A DNA stretch of 64,000 nt from JAYSYM01 sp964543475 (GTDB taxonomy: Bacteria > Bdellovibrionota > Bdellovibrionia > Bdellovibrionales > JAMPXM01). Below the pieces are notes generated by a model. It was not told where the DNA came from, made no database searches, and saw nothing but the letters and a program-made list of their open reading frames with translations. This document shows, piece by piece, positions 24,935-34,849 of this stretch. The stretch is from NCBI GenBank assembly GCA_964543475.1, contig CAZIYJ010000007.1, positions 1 through 64,000 on the forward strand. The letters run 5' to 3'. Position numbers and translations under genes: made by a program. Position 1 is the stretch's first letter, and every line of letters starts with the position of its first letter.

Positions 24935-25413
24935 TGATGAATCGAAGAGCGCTTACAAAAATTTTATTAGTAGGCGCTCTCTTCGGAACTGTGAGCTGTT
25001 CGGAGCTTGCAGGAACTGGAGAGTTAGTCACTATTCCTCAAGTGTCATTCACGTGTTCGGCAGGCAACTGCGGTGGCGCCGGCACTGAAAATCTCTTTCG
25101 TGTTATCTATTCTACTTTCGGTTGTAACAACGCAGACACTGAAAGCTTCAACGCAAAACGAATTAAGACCGGCTATCTATCTTGTACTGGCGCTTCATGC
25201 AGCGGCTCGACCTCGGGTGCCTGGGTAGACGATCAGGGAGCAGACACCACGTTAATTCCTGCAGACAGCTATACGATTTGTATCGTGGTTTTCAGAGACT
25301 CAACTTTTCAGGGTGGTGCGACTACAGACGACGCCTATGCCGAAGAGAATGTCGTGGTCAACAGCTCAAGCCCTCCCTTTAGCATTACAAGTTTCACTAA
25401 CGGTGTTCCCTAA
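24934..25413 (+). CDS. lipoprotein of unknown function
   Basis: 159 residues. Lipobox FGTVSC around residue 22. The mature protein is unusually rich in Cys, Ser, Thr and Gly with several cysteine pairs (SFTCSAGNCGG, LSCTGASCSG). The start ATG overlaps the FadL stop (TAATG), so it is translationally coupled and may act with that porin. No family recognised. Confidence 0.75.
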   Translation: MMNRRALTKILLVGALFGTVSCSELAGTGELVTIPQVSFTCSAGNCGGAGTENLFRVIYSTFGCNNADTESFNAKRIKTGYLSCTGASCSGSTSGAWVDDQGADTTLIPADSYTICIVVFRDSTFQGGATTDDAYAEENVVVNSSSPPFSITSFTNGVP

Positions 25414-25463
25414 ATTAGTCTAGGAAACTGCCCTTCGGGCCGATCTTGTGCGAAACTCTCTTC

Positions 25464-26246
25464 ATGATTCATGTTGCTAGAAAAGCTACGACAGTTGGTG
25501 GGTTACTTGGTATTTACGCTGGGCACGCGCTGATTGCACGTACTCTCATTAAAGATCGCAAAACGCGTCTTCAGTATTTCAATCGGACAGTTTCAAGTTA
25601 CACGAAAAAAGTTCTTCAAACGATCAATTGCGAAATCGCAACTCCTGGATTTGATCCGAAGATGTTTGAAAACGAAAATTTTCTTATTATTTCAAATCAC
25701 CTTTCGTATTTAGATGTGTTGATCACTTCGTCAATTTTGCCTTCATGTTTTGTGACGTCGGTTGATTTAGGCGAGTCAAAATTTCTTGGAACACTAGCTG
25801 AACTTGGCGGAGCTTTGTTTGTTGAGAGAAGACACCGCGGAATGATCGAACAAGACACAAAAAATCTTTCTCAAACTTTGAAGGATGGATTTAATCTTGT
25901 GCTTTACCCAGAGGGCACAAGCATGAACGGCGAGAGAGTCATGCCATTTAAGAAATCTCTCTTGATGTCGGCGGTTCAGGCGCAGAAGAATATTTTGCCC
26001 ATCTGTATTAAGTATCTCGAAGTTGATGGCGAGCCATTGACTCTTAAAAATCGCGATCGCGTTTGCTGGTATGGTGACATTCCATTTGGAGTTCATGCCG
26101 CAAACATGATGAAGACCAAGCACCTAAAAGTTGAAGTGCAGTTTTTAGATGTAATTAAAGTTACGCCGGAATCAACGCGACATGAGTTAGCAGATAGGGC
26201 GCAGGCAGCAATTACTGCAGCGTACGGAAATCCACTAAAACTTTAG
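25464..26246 (+). CDS. 1-acyl-glycerol-3-phosphate acyltransferase (PlsC family)
   Basis: 260 residues. Acylates lysophosphatidic acid or a related lipid at the membrane. Catalytic motif NHLSYLD (HxxxxD) and the substrate motif YPEGTS are intact, with FVERR between them. N-terminal hydrophobic segment near residues 8-25. I use the ATG at 25464; a TTG at 25446 is possible and no strong ribosome binding site decides between them. Confidence 0.88.
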   Translation: MIHVARKATTVGGLLGIYAGHALIARTLIKDRKTRLQYFNRTVSSYTKKVLQTINCEIATPGFDPKMFENENFLIISNHLSYLDVLITSSILPSCFVTSVDLGESKFLGTLAELGGALFVERRHRGMIEQDTKNLSQTLKDGFNLVLYPEGTSMNGERVMPFKKSLLMSAVQAQKNILPICIKYLEVDGEPLTLKNRDRVCWYGDIPFGVHAANMMKTKHLKVEVQFLDVIKVTPESTRHELADRAQAAITAAYGNPLKL

Positions 26247-26255
26247 CAAAAGAAT

Positions 26256-26849
26256 TTAGAAATTAAATCCGACCATCGCCCGAGCGTAAACTCCGCTCAT
26301 ATCAACTTTTACAGGTTCGCCGGCATTAGTAACTGTTGCACCAGTTGAACTCTTTAAATCACCAAGGGGCGCGATTAAGTATCCGCCTTCAACTCCAGCC
26401 ATTAAAAAACCAAACTTCATTCCGCCTTCAAGGCCAATTGATCCCGAAAGACTGCTTGAAGCTTTACGGTTGAGTGCGTCTTTAAATTCATTGCTCACGC
26501 CAACAGTTGCAACCATTCCAAGGTACGCCACTGTGTCGACGAAGCGTTTGTTGAGAAGCACAGAAATCCGGTCGTAGGTAACTTCACTTGAAGTCACTAC
26601 GCCGTCTTTTTTTACGGCCCACTTCTCATATCGTGCACCGATGTTGATCGGCATGATCGCAGAATTGAGAAGTAGATCTGCGGTTAATCCATTTAAGTCT
26701 TTTGCCGGTTCGTAGAGAGTATTGAAGTCGTTATAGCTCTTAGGATTTGAATTAAGAATTGAGTAACCGACCTTGAGTTCCATGAAGGCATTGGCAGTCG
26801 AGGAAACTGTGAGACCTAAAATTAAGAGTGAGAGTAGACGAATCTTCAT
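26256..26849 (-). CDS. outer-membrane beta-barrel-like protein
   Basis: 197 residues. Signal peptide MKIRLLSLLILGLTVSSTANA with GGAGG upstream, which fixes the start at 26849 rather than a longer frame from 26891. Mature part has alternating strand patterns and Gly-rich turns (GVSNEFKD, GVEGGYLI) and ends with AMVGFNF, an aromatic C-terminal residue typical of outer-membrane barrels (about eight strands by length). Function unknown. Confidence 0.75.
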   Translation of the reverse strand: MKIRLLSLLILGLTVSSTANAFMELKVGYSILNSNPKSYNDFNTLYEPAKDLNGLTADLLLNSAIMPINIGARYEKWAVKKDGVVTSSEVTYDRISVLLNKRFVDTVAYLGMVATVGVSNEFKDALNRKASSSLSGSIGLEGGMKFGFLMAGVEGGYLIAPLGDLKSSTGATVTNAGEPVKVDMSGVYARAMVGFNF

Positions 26850-26928
26850 TTGGACCTCCGTGGACTCTTTTATTAAAACATAGCAGTTCATTGGTTCGCA
26901 TCTGACTTCAGGCTAGTGGCTGCCGAAA

Positions 26929-27906
26929 CTAGTCTGTATAACTTTTTTGCAAGACCTGGATTTTAGTAAGTTCGTTGTAAATAGAAATTGGATCAATCAA
27001 CTCCATGCTTGGGGCCGAAATCGCTTTCACTCGATCGCCTTTTGGCCCCCAGCGATCAATGCTTTCAACTTTGATCGGACTAAAAAGTCCGAGAGTCGGA
27101 ACGCCGAGTGATGCGGCTAAATGTAGAACACCTGTGCTTGGTGCTAAAACTGCAGCTGCACCATGAAGAACCCAAAGAAGTTCTGATCCAGAAAATTCTC
27201 CGTCGAGAAATCTGATTCGCGGACTGTTTTGGAGTGCGCTCTTTAGTGGCGCAAGATATTCGGCGTCAGCTTTTGTGCCGGTGATTACAACTTCTGAAGT
27301 GTGAGAGATTTTTTGAATCAACTCTAGGTAATGGGAAGTTGGCCAATTGAGTGCTGAGCCTCCCATGCCTGGGTGAACAACAATGTAATGATGAGGCAAG
27401 AGGGCGCGTTTTTTCGGATCAATCGATTTCGGCCAGTTAAGTTTGAGATAAGGAACTGAGGGCGTGCCTTCAAAAACTTGCCTCGCAAGCTCGTAGTTGT
27501 AGTCGAGTTCGTGCATTGCGACCTGGCTTCGTCGCTGTCGTAAACCTCGGTTCAAGAACAGGTAAGAGTGCCACTGGCTCTTATTGCCGACACGAATGGG
27601 GATTCTGGCGGCCCAAATGAGCGCATTTACCCACCAAGGTGCATGAAAAACGAGCGCCGCATCGTAACGTTTTCTGTGTAGGAAAAAGAGCAGCTGAAAC
27701 CATTGCCTAAACCCAATTTTACGTGAGATTTCTAGGCACGCTCGAGGCGGGTTAGAATGTTGCGCTACAAAGCCCAAACCTTGTGGGATCCACCAATCGA
27801 CTTCTGCTCCCGAGAGACTAGCCAATTGGTCAGTGGGGAGAGTAAGAACGAGGTCTCCCATTCGGTCGATCCGGATAAATAAAGCTCGACGAACGGTATT
27901 CTGCAT
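26929..27906 (-). CDS. family 9 glycosyltransferase (heptosyltransferase-like)
   Basis: 325 residues. GT-B fold enzyme of the ADP-heptose:LPS heptosyltransferase family: N-terminal RIDRMGDLVLTLP, then HPGMGGSALNWP and the nucleotide-sugar region APSTGVLHLAASLGVPTLGLFSP. Probably adds sugars to the LPS core on the inner face of the inner membrane. No neighbouring LPS genes, so the exact sugar is unknown. Divergent from the large lipoprotein gene. Confidence 0.9.
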   Translation of the reverse strand: MQNTVRRALFIRIDRMGDLVLTLPTDQLASLSGAEVDWWIPQGLGFVAQHSNPPRACLEISRKIGFRQWFQLLFFLHRKRYDAALVFHAPWWVNALIWAARIPIRVGNKSQWHSYLFLNRGLRQRRSQVAMHELDYNYELARQVFEGTPSVPYLKLNWPKSIDPKKRALLPHHYIVVHPGMGGSALNWPTSHYLELIQKISHTSEVVITGTKADAEYLAPLKSALQNSPRIRFLDGEFSGSELLWVLHGAAAVLAPSTGVLHLAASLGVPTLGLFSPIKVESIDRWGPKGDRVKAISAPSMELIDPISIYNELTKIQVLQKSYTD

Positions 27907-28054
27907 TGAGAGCAGCTTATCGGACAGACCTTAGGCTCTCAAGCCTTAGGGTCAACAATGGTCGGGGGCGGATTGAAAAATGATTCGTTGAGCCTAGACT
28001 GAAGAGGTCCCAAATACCGTGGGGGCCTTATCTAGGATGGATAAGTGTTGATCC

Positions 28055-28096
28055 AGGAGGATGTTATTCGGCAGCCAAAAAAATTATTCAGCATGA
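28055..28096 (+). promoter_or_regulatory. misplaced strong Shine-Dalgarno before the large lipoprotein gene
   Basis: AGGAGG at 28055-28060 is directly followed by ATG (28061) out of frame with the lipoprotein; that ATG opens an 11-codon frame whose TGA (28094-28096) overlaps the lipoprotein ATG at 28093 as ATGA. At good spacing the only in-frame candidate is ATT at 28066. Confidence 0.4.
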
Positions 28097-30477
28097 GAGC
28101 CTACACTTTGGCGGCTGCTGCGTTAGTGCTTGTGATTTCACTCACGAGTTGCGGGATTGCGCTCAACGAAGGCAATGGAAATCCTGACCTAACGCTAAAG
28201 CTAAACGATGGCGGCACTGATTGCATTGAGCACTCACTCCCTAAAATCGAACGTTATTTTAAAGGTGTAGCAACTTCTCAGGAAACTCAAGAGAGCTGGG
28301 CATGCTTAAGCCTTGCGCTTGAGGTGTTTAGTGAAAATGTTAAAGGCCAGAACGCTGGTTACTACACTCCCGAAGAACTTCGTACGTTTCTTCAGACTTA
28401 CTTCTTAGGACACATCAAACTTACAGATGGGTTCTTAGAAGAGGCGTTTCGATTAAAACAAATCGTTCTTGGCGGTGACCGTCGCCAGTTAACAAAAGCA
28501 GAAATCGTTCGAACCCAAGATGCAATTCAGTTGCTTCGCGGCGAGACGGTTCGATTGCTCCCGCACTTAAGAATCGTCCTTCGAAAAACAGAGGCTGGTT
28601 CTCCTGAAGCGAGCAGTGAAAATATTCAAGCAGCTAAAGCCGCGCTGAATGGGATGACGAGTGTTCTTGGTCAGATCTTTGATTACACCGATAACGTTTA
28701 CACTCAAGAGCACGCAAAGGCGATGTTGCAAGAGTTGCAAGCGTTGTTTGCTCAAAGCGGGTCATCTTGGACGGGACCTGCAGTAGCGATCGAGCACTTA
28801 GATAGTTTCTTTGTATTTAAATCGTTCTTGCTCGACGGAACTGACACAGTCATTTTCCAAAAAGAGTGGGGAAAAATTCTTGGACTTGTTTCTCAGCTTT
28901 ACGGCTCCTACTTGCAGTATGAATACTTAGTAAAGCCATCTAAAGACTTGTTGCATGGTGCCGGCTTAAAGCACTTTCAGACGTTGCTAAATGAAGGCTT
29001 CGGAGTTCTTCAAAACGCAATTAATAATAAATCTTTAAAAGTAATTCCTTTCGAAACTTTAGATCGAGTTGTTGAGCAACTCTATTTCTTGAAAGTGATC
29101 GGTCCTGATTTCATGCAGGACAATACGCTTAAAGGTTTATTCCGCACTGTGATTGGCAAAGTATATCAGCCAGCAGTGAATGGAGTTCGTCCTATTGCTA
29201 GCGGCCTTGATACATCTGCACTCGATTTAATGCGTAAAGATTTCTACGGCTTTGCCGAAATGCAATCGGTTTACGACAGCATTGATTCAGAAATTAGATC
29301 AAAGGGAGAAGTCCTTACTTATCAAACCCTAAAAGATAAATGGCCATCAAAGGGTAATCGGGCGGATCATTTAAATCAGATTAGTGCTCTGCTCAATCAA
29401 CGTAAGCCGCAGATGTGGGACGATCAGTTTAGAGTGGTTTACGACGACAGCGCCTTCGCTCTTCCAATGACGCCCCTAAAATTTACCGAGTTGAATTGGC
29501 GAAGAATGTTAATTTTCATTCTCGCTCGCGGTTACGCTGAAACTGGTGAAACTGTTGAAGTTACTGGTTTGCGCCCATCTGAAGACTTTCAGTCGCTTTA
29601 CTGGGACTTCCGATTGCTTGCACACGAGCTTGAATTCTTAGACAAAAATGACACTGATATTTGGCAATCAACTGCTGACGAATCGATGATCTTCTTTTTA
29701 GCTTCAGACGGAAAGCGTCCGGTTTCGATTGCAGAAGGCTACGACTTCTTAGGACTCGCATTGGCGGCTGGTAAAATCAGTTCTCCGATCTACAAGGATA
29801 TGCGTGATGAGTGTAAGCATACTGGCGAAATTGATGCTTTCGGCCAGCCGCTCATCGAGGTCGAATGTTACCGCAAAATGCTTTTTAGCAACTTCGCAAA
29901 GTATTTTGATGCACTTCCAGGGTGGGCAACAGCTGTATCAAAACTAAATGCCGAGAAGCTTGAGAAGTTCAAATCGAATCTCGAGTACGTCACTCTCACT
30001 AACCTTAAAAATTTAGAGTTGGGTGTAAAGTCTGGTGACCTAGGTACAACTGTCTCTGTGTTCCAATACGGTGAATCGATTTTTTGGCGATTTGATACGA
30101 GCAAAGATGGAAAACTTAATCTAAATGAAAGTTTAGAAGCATTTCCGATCTTCCATGATTTCTTGGCAGACGCTGCGAAGGAAGATGGATTGACGAGTGA
30201 GTCTGACTTACGAGCATTGTTCACTTATCTCTTGCGCTATAAAAGAACGCCGCAAACACTTTTGCAAAAAGCTGAATTTTTGTGGTGGAAAATGAACAAG
30301 AGCAGCTGGAAGTACGAAGTTGCGAGAACAGACGTGATCGATATTATCGCTGCAATGAAATTGAATTCGGAGAAAAAAGATAAAGCTTCTCCGCCACCAG
30401 AAGAGCCAACTGGCGTTCCAGCCGAAGAAAATAATTCTTCGGGAAACTCGATTGCTGACTACTCTTTTTTCAATTAA
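28093..30477 (+). CDS. large lipoprotein with EF-hand-like motif
   Basis: 794 residues from ATG 28093. Lipoprotein signal with lipobox LTSC at about residue 20. Mostly helical, no repeat detected; near the C-terminus an EF-hand-like loop (DTSKDGKLNLNE) suggests calcium binding. The C-terminal 35 residues are Pro/Glu/Ser/Asn rich. No family recognised. A GTG at 28045 would add 16 residues in front of the same signal peptide; the ribosome binding site arrangement is odd (see separate entry). Ends in a TTAA shared with the stop of the convergent CDF gene. Confidence 0.8.
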   Translation: MRAYTLAAAALVLVISLTSCGIALNEGNGNPDLTLKLNDGGTDCIEHSLPKIERYFKGVATSQETQESWACLSLALEVFSENVKGQNAGYYTPEELRTFLQTYFLGHIKLTDGFLEEAFRLKQIVLGGDRRQLTKAEIVRTQDAIQLLRGETVRLLPHLRIVLRKTEAGSPEASSENIQAAKAALNGMTSVLGQIFDYTDNVYTQEHAKAMLQELQALFAQSGSSWTGPAVAIEHLDSFFVFKSFLLDGTDTVIFQKEWGKILGLVSQLYGSYLQYEYLVKPSKDLLHGAGLKHFQTLLNEGFGVLQNAINNKSLKVIPFETLDRVVEQLYFLKVIGPDFMQDNTLKGLFRTVIGKVYQPAVNGVRPIASGLDTSALDLMRKDFYGFAEMQSVYDSIDSEIRSKGEVLTYQTLKDKWPSKGNRADHLNQISALLNQRKPQMWDDQFRVVYDDSAFALPMTPLKFTELNWRRMLIFILARGYAETGETVEVTGLRPSEDFQSLYWDFRLLAHELEFLDKNDTDIWQSTADESMIFFLASDGKRPVSIAEGYDFLGLALAAGKISSPIYKDMRDECKHTGEIDAFGQPLIEVECYRKMLFSNFAKYFDALPGWATAVSKLNAEKLEKFKSNLEYVTLTNLKNLELGVKSGDLGTTVSVFQYGESIFWRFDTSKDGKLNLNESLEAFPIFHDFLADAAKEDGLTSESDLRALFTYLLRYKRTPQTLLQKAEFLWWKMNKSSWKYEVARTDVIDIIAAMKLNSEKKDKASPPPEEPTGVPAEENNSSGNSIADYSFFN

Positions 30478-31478
30478 TTAACTTCGAGGTCGATCAACAC
30501 GACCTCGGGAAATTCCTTGTGAATCTTTGCTTCGAGCTGGTTGATCGTTCGGCCAACAAGGCGAACCATTCGCTCTGAAGTTTCAAATAAAATGTAGGCT
30601 GGATCTTCTCCGTCTCGAATTTTTTCGGCGTCACGGTTAATGACTTCGCGATCAATTAAAATTCCGCCGTGGAATTCGACTTCGAGTGAAAGACGTAATC
30701 TTCCGGGTGCAAGCACTGAAGTTTTTAAACTTGTGACGCGCTCAACTTTTTCGTCGGACTCAACAAACTCGCGAATTTCGGATTCGATGTCTAAGCCTGC
30801 AGAGACACCCATTAGTATTCGGCCGTTGAGAATCGCAAGGACAATCGCCATGATACCGAGTAAAAATCCGATCAGGATAGACGCAATTGCATCAGGTACA
30901 TGAGAGCCAGTGTAATAAGAGAGAGAAATACCAACTAAGGCAAACAGAACCCCGAGTACGGCGATTGAATCTTCGAAGAGAACACCAATTGTGGTCGGAT
31001 CATTCCCGTGTCGAACGAATTCACCAAACGTGCTATCGCCTTTGAGTTCTTTTACGCTTCGATATGCGACAAGTAGTGAGTAGCCTTCGACGACAAATGC
31101 AAAAACAAGCACTAAAATTAGAATGAGTGGTTCTTCGGTTTGCTGATCACTCGGTGAAATTAGCTGAGATAAACCATGGTAAGTTGTAACTCCGAAGCCT
31201 ACGAAGAAAATTCCCACCGCTGAGATTAAGTTCCAGATGTATCGCGCTTGTCCTTTTCCGAAGGGGTATAACTTAGTCGGTTGCGACGATGAACCGTGCT
31301 TGATTCCGACATACAACAGAAATTGGTTGCAGACGTCGGCAAGCGAGTGAATTGTTTCTGCGAGCATCGATGGACTTGGCGAGAAAAGCCAAGCCCCGAA
31401 TTTAGCCAACGTGACTAAAAAGTTAGATGTAACCGCAGCGATGACGGCTCTTAGCGAGGCGTCCTGATTTTTTGACAT
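30474..31478 (-). CDS. cation diffusion facilitator transporter
   Basis: 334 residues. Exports divalent metals such as zinc, iron or manganese in exchange for protons. About six membrane helices; the metal site HSLAD in helix 2 and GSHVPDAIAS in helix 5, and a C-terminal cytoplasmic ferredoxin-like domain. The longer, SLC30A9-like architecture is suggested by YPFGKGQARYIW and the RSVKEL motif. The start reads ATGTCAAAAAATC. Convergent with the large lipoprotein; both stops share TTAA. Confidence 0.88.
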   Translation of the reverse strand: MSKNQDASLRAVIAAVTSNFLVTLAKFGAWLFSPSPSMLAETIHSLADVCNQFLLYVGIKHGSSSQPTKLYPFGKGQARYIWNLISAVGIFFVGFGVTTYHGLSQLISPSDQQTEEPLILILVLVFAFVVEGYSLLVAYRSVKELKGDSTFGEFVRHGNDPTTIGVLFEDSIAVLGVLFALVGISLSYYTGSHVPDAIASILIGFLLGIMAIVLAILNGRILMGVSAGLDIESEIREFVESDEKVERVTSLKTSVLAPGRLRLSLEVEFHGGILIDREVINRDAEKIRDGEDPAYILFETSERMVRLVGRTINQLEAKIHKEFPEVVLIDLEVN

Positions 31479-31486
31479 GGCGTTAA

Positions 31487-34400
31487 TTATTGCATGGGCG
31501 AATGGTCAACTACAAGCGGTTCTATGTCTGTAGCCAAGAGGTTGTAGACTCCCTGTAGGCACTGAAGAGTCCCTCGAATAACCATCAATGGATTTTCCAG
31601 GATCACCATTCGATATTTTTCATAAATCTCAGGCTTGATGATCACTTGAAACAGTCCAGTCTCGTCTTCAACACTCAAGAAGCAAACTCCCTTAGCGGTT
31701 GGAGGCTTTTGCAGAAGACTTAAAAGTCCGGCCATCACGACAGTTGTTTTATGCCGAAGATTCGGAAGTTCATTGGCGCGAGTCAGGCGTGGCGTTCGCA
31801 TCGTATAGCGGGCTTGAAGATTCTTTCGCAAAATTGCGAGAGGATGAGTTTCGATTGAGAAACCTTTGCTGCTGTACTCTCGCTGAATAGTCTCCCAAGA
31901 GGATTCGCGAGGTAAAAGCATTAACTCCTGCTGTTCATTTTCTTGGTTGAGTTGTGGCGCTTGAGCATAAGTTAAACTTGTTTGATCGAGATCAAAACTT
32001 TGCAACGTCCATAAAGCTTCACGGGCTTCGATTCCAAAACAACTTAAAGCTCCGGCACTTCCGAGTCTGATTAAAGCTGCACGAGGAAGCTTTGTGCGCT
32101 CAACAAAATCTCTCAGGCTTTTAAACTCACCACCTGTTTTACGTGCCTCAACAATGCGTTGAGCAAACAATTTTGAAAAACCATGCATCGATCTAAACCC
32201 TACTCGGACGTCATGGAAGTTTTGTTTTTGGGGCGTATTCTGTGGATAAGTCTTTGGAGAAAGTGGATAACCACCGGATTTTTCAAGGCTTTTTGAAGAA
32301 TGTGTTAGAATCTTGTGAGGATTTGTACAAGAATCTGAGGACCCCTTCAGTTCTAACCTCTCCGTTAAAAAGTAGTCCCAATCTGAAAATTGCACGTCTA
32401 ATGCTGAAAACTTAACCCCGTGTCTTTGGGCATCCGAGATGAGATTTCGGGGTGAGTAGAAGCCCATTGGTTGGCTGTTAAGAAGTGCAGTGGCAAAAAC
32501 ATCAGGGTGGTGACACTTCAAATAGCAGCTCGCATACGTGATCAGAGCAAAGCTTGCCGCGTGGCTCTCTGGAAATCCGTATGACGCAAAACCTTGAATG
32601 GTTTTAAAAATTGTTTCTGCATATTTCGCATCGATACCTTGTGAGAGCATTCCGTTGATCACTCGAAGTCGCAAACCTTCCATGGTGGTTGGTCTCGTCC
32701 ATGCTGAAGACATGATTCGTCGGAGTTCGTCAGCTTCGCCGGGAGAAAATCCTGCAACATCAATTGCGATTTGCATGATTTGCTCCTGGAAAATTGGGAC
32801 ACCACAAGTTTTTGCCAAAATTGGCTTAAGTGGTTCTGGAATAAAATAATTTTTTTCAATTCCTCTGCGGCGTTTGATAAACGGATGCACCATTCCACCT
32901 TGCAGAGGGCCTGGTCGTACAATCGCAACTTCAATGACTAGATCATAATAAGTTTCTGGCCTGAGGCGGGGAAGCAAAGACATCTGCGCACGTGATTCAA
33001 TTTGAAAGACACCAACCGTGTCGGCTTTCTGAATCATTGCGTAGGTTGGTTTATCTTCATGCGGAATTTGCGCAAGGTTCCAGTCAATGCCTTTAAATTC
33101 GCGAAGCATATGGAGTGATTTACTAAGCGCCGTGAGCATTCCAAGACTTAAGAAATCGATCTTCATCATCTTTAGAACTTCAATATCATCTTTGTTCCAT
33201 TGAATGACGTAGCGATCGGTCATCGACGCCTTTTCAATTGGAACAATATTAATAAGATTCTCGTCGGCAATGACAAAGCCACCTGAGTGAATACCAAGGT
33301 GGCGCGGAAAACCCTGAAGCTCAATTGAGAGTTCTAAGATCTGTTGAAACAAAGCGGGTGAGAGGCCAATCTTTTTAACTGAGTTCGGGTCAGCAATTAA
33401 GCGCGAGATACCTTCGCGGCCCATATGCTTGATGAGCTTGTTAATTTGTGTGAGCTCAAGTCCAAACACTTTTGAGACTTCTCGCACGGCTAAACGCGAA
33501 CGATAGCAAATCACAGTGCAAACCATTGCAGCTCTTTGCGGACCATACCTGCGATAGATCTCTTGAATGACTTCTTCTCTTCGTTCATGTTCAAAATCGA
33601 TATCAATGTCAGGTGGCTCGCCACGTTCGCGAGAAATAAATCGACCAAATAGTAGCTTGAGAGCAACGGGGTCAATGTTGGTCAATCCAAGTGTGTAACA
33701 AACAATTGAGTTGGCCGCAGAGCCTCGACCTTGAAAGAGAATCTTTCTTTCCTTTGCCCAGGCGCAGATGTCCCACAAAGTTAAAAAATAATCTTCGTAT
33801 TCAAGCTCTTGAATAAGTGAGAGTTCTTCTTCCAAAATTTCAAAAGCGCGCTTAGGTGGAGCATCGCCGTATCGCCATTTCATTCCCTGTAGCGCAAGCT
33901 CACGTAAATATTCTGGCGCGGTCTTTTCTTTTGGCAACCATTCGCGTGGATATCGATAGCGCAGCTCATTTAAATTAAATTGCAGGCGTGCTGCAATCTC
34001 AGATGTCCTAAGAAGCGCATCAGGACGCTCTTTCCAGAGCATGGCTAAATGAGAAACCGGACGCAAATACCGTTCGCTGTTGGCGAGCAGAGCCGTATTT
34101 GAATCTTGCAAAGTGGTCTTATGAAGAACGCAGGTTAAAACGTCGTGAAGCTTTTTGCGATTTGGCGAATGGAACAAAGGTTTTTGAGTCGCAAAGATGG
34201 GTATGGCAAGGTCACTTTCGATATCAAGGGCCTCTTGATAGTGTTGAATTGCACTCCAGGTTAAATCTTTGCAGACGGGTAGATAAACCCGATCTTTAAA
34301 GGCGTGCTTAATTTTAATTAGCGTTTCTTTATTCCAAGGCGGAAGTGGAAAAGCGATAACATCTTCACAAGCATCTTCTAAAATCTCTTCAAGTTTCACT

Positions 34401-34849
34401 GAAATATGAGCTTTGTCGGCTCGACGCTTAGAAGTTGTAAGTAAGCGTGAAAGGCGGATGTACCCACCTTTGTTCATCGGGAGCAAAGTTATTGGCGAAG
34501 CATCGATCGGAGTGAGCTCGACACCAAACAGATAACGAAAGTGATCGTTTGGTGTCCGAGAGCCTAAGTGAGAGCTTTCAAAGTTCGAGGGATGAAAGGC
34601 GGCTTGATATCCGCGAACAATGCCGTAGAAGCCATTGCTGTCACAGATAGCAATACCGCCATAATCCAAGTCGCGAGCGCGTTCGACCATCTCTTGCGGA
34701 TGAGAGGCTCCCTGTAGAAATGAAAAGTTACTCTTCGCAAGTAATTCATAATAATCGACCCTATGTTGTGGCGATAAGGTCGATGAAGACGAAAGCGAAG
34801 AGGAACGCGAATGAAACGCAGGCAACGTATAAGACTTTTTGTGTTTCAT
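31487..34849 (-). CDS. dnaE2: error-prone DNA polymerase III alpha subunit DnaE2 (ImuC)
   Basis: 1120 residues. Replicative-type polymerase used for mutagenic translesion synthesis with ImuB and ImuA. N-terminal PHP domain (YYELLAKSNFSFLQGASHPQEM), polymerase core with catalytic PDIDIDFEHERREEVI, and C-terminal OB-fold region (TTVVMAGLL, KGVCFLSVEDETGLFQVII). The start at 34849 has GGAAGGA directly upstream. The first 30 residues are Ser-rich and unlike the family, and they lie over the end of a small membrane ORF read in another frame. SOS-inducible by context (lexA upstream in the same direction). Confidence 0.95.
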   Translation of the reverse strand: MKHKKSYTLPAFHSRSSSLSSSSTLSPQHRVDYYELLAKSNFSFLQGASHPQEMVERARDLDYGGIAICDSNGFYGIVRGYQAAFHPSNFESSHLGSRTPNDHFRYLFGVELTPIDASPITLLPMNKGGYIRLSRLLTTSKRRADKAHISVKLEEILEDACEDVIAFPLPPWNKETLIKIKHAFKDRVYLPVCKDLTWSAIQHYQEALDIESDLAIPIFATQKPLFHSPNRKKLHDVLTCVLHKTTLQDSNTALLANSERYLRPVSHLAMLWKERPDALLRTSEIAARLQFNLNELRYRYPREWLPKEKTAPEYLRELALQGMKWRYGDAPPKRAFEILEEELSLIQELEYEDYFLTLWDICAWAKERKILFQGRGSAANSIVCYTLGLTNIDPVALKLLFGRFISRERGEPPDIDIDFEHERREEVIQEIYRRYGPQRAAMVCTVICYRSRLAVREVSKVFGLELTQINKLIKHMGREGISRLIADPNSVKKIGLSPALFQQILELSIELQGFPRHLGIHSGGFVIADENLINIVPIEKASMTDRYVIQWNKDDIEVLKMMKIDFLSLGMLTALSKSLHMLREFKGIDWNLAQIPHEDKPTYAMIQKADTVGVFQIESRAQMSLLPRLRPETYYDLVIEVAIVRPGPLQGGMVHPFIKRRRGIEKNYFIPEPLKPILAKTCGVPIFQEQIMQIAIDVAGFSPGEADELRRIMSSAWTRPTTMEGLRLRVINGMLSQGIDAKYAETIFKTIQGFASYGFPESHAASFALITYASCYLKCHHPDVFATALLNSQPMGFYSPRNLISDAQRHGVKFSALDVQFSDWDYFLTERLELKGSSDSCTNPHKILTHSSKSLEKSGGYPLSPKTYPQNTPQKQNFHDVRVGFRSMHGFSKLFAQRIVEARKTGGEFKSLRDFVERTKLPRAALIRLGSAGALSCFGIEAREALWTLQSFDLDQTSLTYAQAPQLNQENEQQELMLLPRESSWETIQREYSSKGFSIETHPLAILRKNLQARYTMRTPRLTRANELPNLRHKTTVVMAGLLSLLQKPPTAKGVCFLSVEDETGLFQVIIKPEIYEKYRMVILENPLMVIRGTLQCLQGVYNLLATDIEPLVVDHSPMQ

